NCBI GenBank assembly: GCA_002409375.1
Contig: DHNF01000059.1
Coordinates: forward strand, 9,400-16,627
From: Ruminococcaceae bacterium UBA5423
Lineage (GTDB): Bacteria > Bacillota > Clostridia > Oscillospirales > Acutalibacteraceae
Direction: 5' to 3'
Length of the DNA stretch: 7,228 bases
Positions 6,633 to 7,228 of the stretch are shown one piece after another; the first letter of the stretch is position 1; every line of letters starts with the position of its first letter. The notes beneath the pieces are model-generated. The model worked only from the letters and a program-made list of their open reading frames with translations. It made no database searches and was not told the origin of the DNA. A program made the position numbers and the translations under genes.

Positions 6633-7228
6633 TTGATAAAACATAAAATAATAACTGTAACATTGCTTTTAGCGGCTATATTCTTAATGTCATTACCGGT
6701 TTCAGCAACACAACAGACTGTTAACAGAATGACACCCTATGATACATATGTCGATCCTGATACTTTCTTTAACGGTGCCGTGCTTGATTTGAAAAAAAAC
6801 GGTGATGTTAAAGGCTGGATCACACGAGAACTTAAAAACATGCAGTCTTGTTATAATATAAATACAATAAACGTTTATGGCCTGGAAGACTTTGATGACG
6901 GTGATAAAACCGATAACAAGGATTTTCTTTTTTCAGAGCTTGCTCGTCTGGGCATGAAGGTCGTAGTGCGTATTGAAAGCTATAATCCATCTGCGTTTGC
7001 TTTCAGAGAAACTGATCTTGATTCGGTTATGAACAATTATGATAAGCTGATACGCTATGTTTCAGGTAACGGGAAAAGACAACAAGTGGCATATTTTGCA
7101 CTTAATATGCCCGTGGATGACGGGCTGGTACAAAATAATTTGGGCGGAATAAATTCTGCATTGTCAAAGCAACGACAGGTATCGTATGCAACATCTTTTG
7201 TTCGCCGTATGCGTGAAGTCACATCAAA
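6633..7228 (+). CDS. Second TIM-barrel surface protein, tandem paralogue, 3' end outside window
   Basis: The frame from TTG 6633 stays open to the window edge and gives 198 codons plus two bases, so the gene is incomplete only because the window ends. The product starts with a signal peptide (IKHKII, a hydrophobic core, SLPVSA; likely cut after residue 25). The mature part aligns with the preceding protein from MTPY onward. By hand I count about 98 identities over roughly 165 positions with two single-residue gaps. Shared segments include PDTF-NGA-LDLK (42-54), YNINT-N-YGLE (74-85), RLGMKVVVRIESY (105-117), QVAYF-LN-P (151-160) and GGINS-LSKQRQVSY (171-185). The strand-4 motif is N-M-P where the first copy has N-I-P. 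The next in-frame ATG (6687) would destroy the signal peptide, so TTG is preferred. The unseen C-terminus decides whether it also carries a stalk and membrane anchor. Confidence 0.88.
   Translation, partial: MIKHKIITVTLLLAAIFLMSLPVSATQQTVNRMTPYDTYVDPDTFFNGAVLDLKKNGDVKGWITRELKNMQSCYNINTINVYGLEDFDDGDKTDNKDFLFSELARLGMKVVVRIESYNPSAFAFRETDLDSVMNNYDKLIRYVSGNGKRQQVAYFALNMPVDDGLVQNNLGGINSALSKQRQVSYATSFVRRMREVTS

Larger units (their letters stand above)
48..7228 (+). other. Single polycistronic unit for surface glycan handling and import
   Basis: All six genes run in the same direction with junctions of 18, -4, 16, 32 and 4 bases. None of these gaps contains a stem followed by a T-run or a convincing -35/-10 pair, and each downstream gene has its own ribosome site. 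The unit appears to begin upstream of the window and continue past its end. Co-transcription is inferred from spacing alone. Confidence 0.75.

Noticed and set aside
6340..6663. 107-codon open frame on the minus strand
   Set aside because: It mirrors the low-complexity stalk and membrane helix of the barrel gene; its hydrophobicity is a by-product of that sequence.
1..7228. CRISPR arrays, insertion sequences, tRNA genes and phage genes
   Set aside because: No spaced direct repeats, transposase-like proteins, cloverleaf patterns or phage-type proteins were seen; nearly every base belongs to the six genes.

Overview
The window looks like the inside of one co-directional operon from a low- to mid-GC Gram-positive bacterium, probably a Bacillota/Clostridia-type anaerobe. 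The support is AT-leaning codon use, strong AGGAGG-like ribosome sites, a lipoprotein signal peptide, and surface proteins held by a single C-terminal membrane helix. No rRNA, tRNA or other taxonomic marker is present, so the assignment is an inference. TGA is used as a normal stop.

Six genes lie on the + strand with almost no space between them. They are a five-helix Yip1-family membrane protein (48-680), a large DUF5696-type lipoprotein with a glycosidase-like barrel (699-3299), a MalF-type sugar ABC permease (3296-4222), a MalG-type sugar ABC permease (4239-5225), a secreted TIM-barrel protein with a low-complexity stalk and membrane anchor (5258-6628), and a tandem paralogue of that protein starting at TTG 6633 and cut by the window edge. 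Gaps are 18, -4 (ATGA overlap), 16, 32 and 4 bases. There is no room for internal promoters or terminators and I see none. No stretch over 300 bases lacks a gene.

The genes read as a cell-surface carbohydrate handling and import locus. Two EAA-motif permeases form the membrane channel. The lipoprotein and the two anchored barrel proteins sit outside the membrane, where they could bind or process a glycan. The Yip1 protein is a membrane partner of unknown role. No solute-binding protein and no ATPase is encoded here. The ATPase is often a shared one encoded elsewhere in this phylum; the binding protein may lie just outside the window. The substrate cannot be read from the sequence.

The least ordinary part is the tandem pair of anchored barrel proteins. 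Their strand order resembles clan-A glycoside hydrolases and keeps a strand-7-like Glu, but the usual N-E-P acid/base motif appears as N-I-P or N-M-P.
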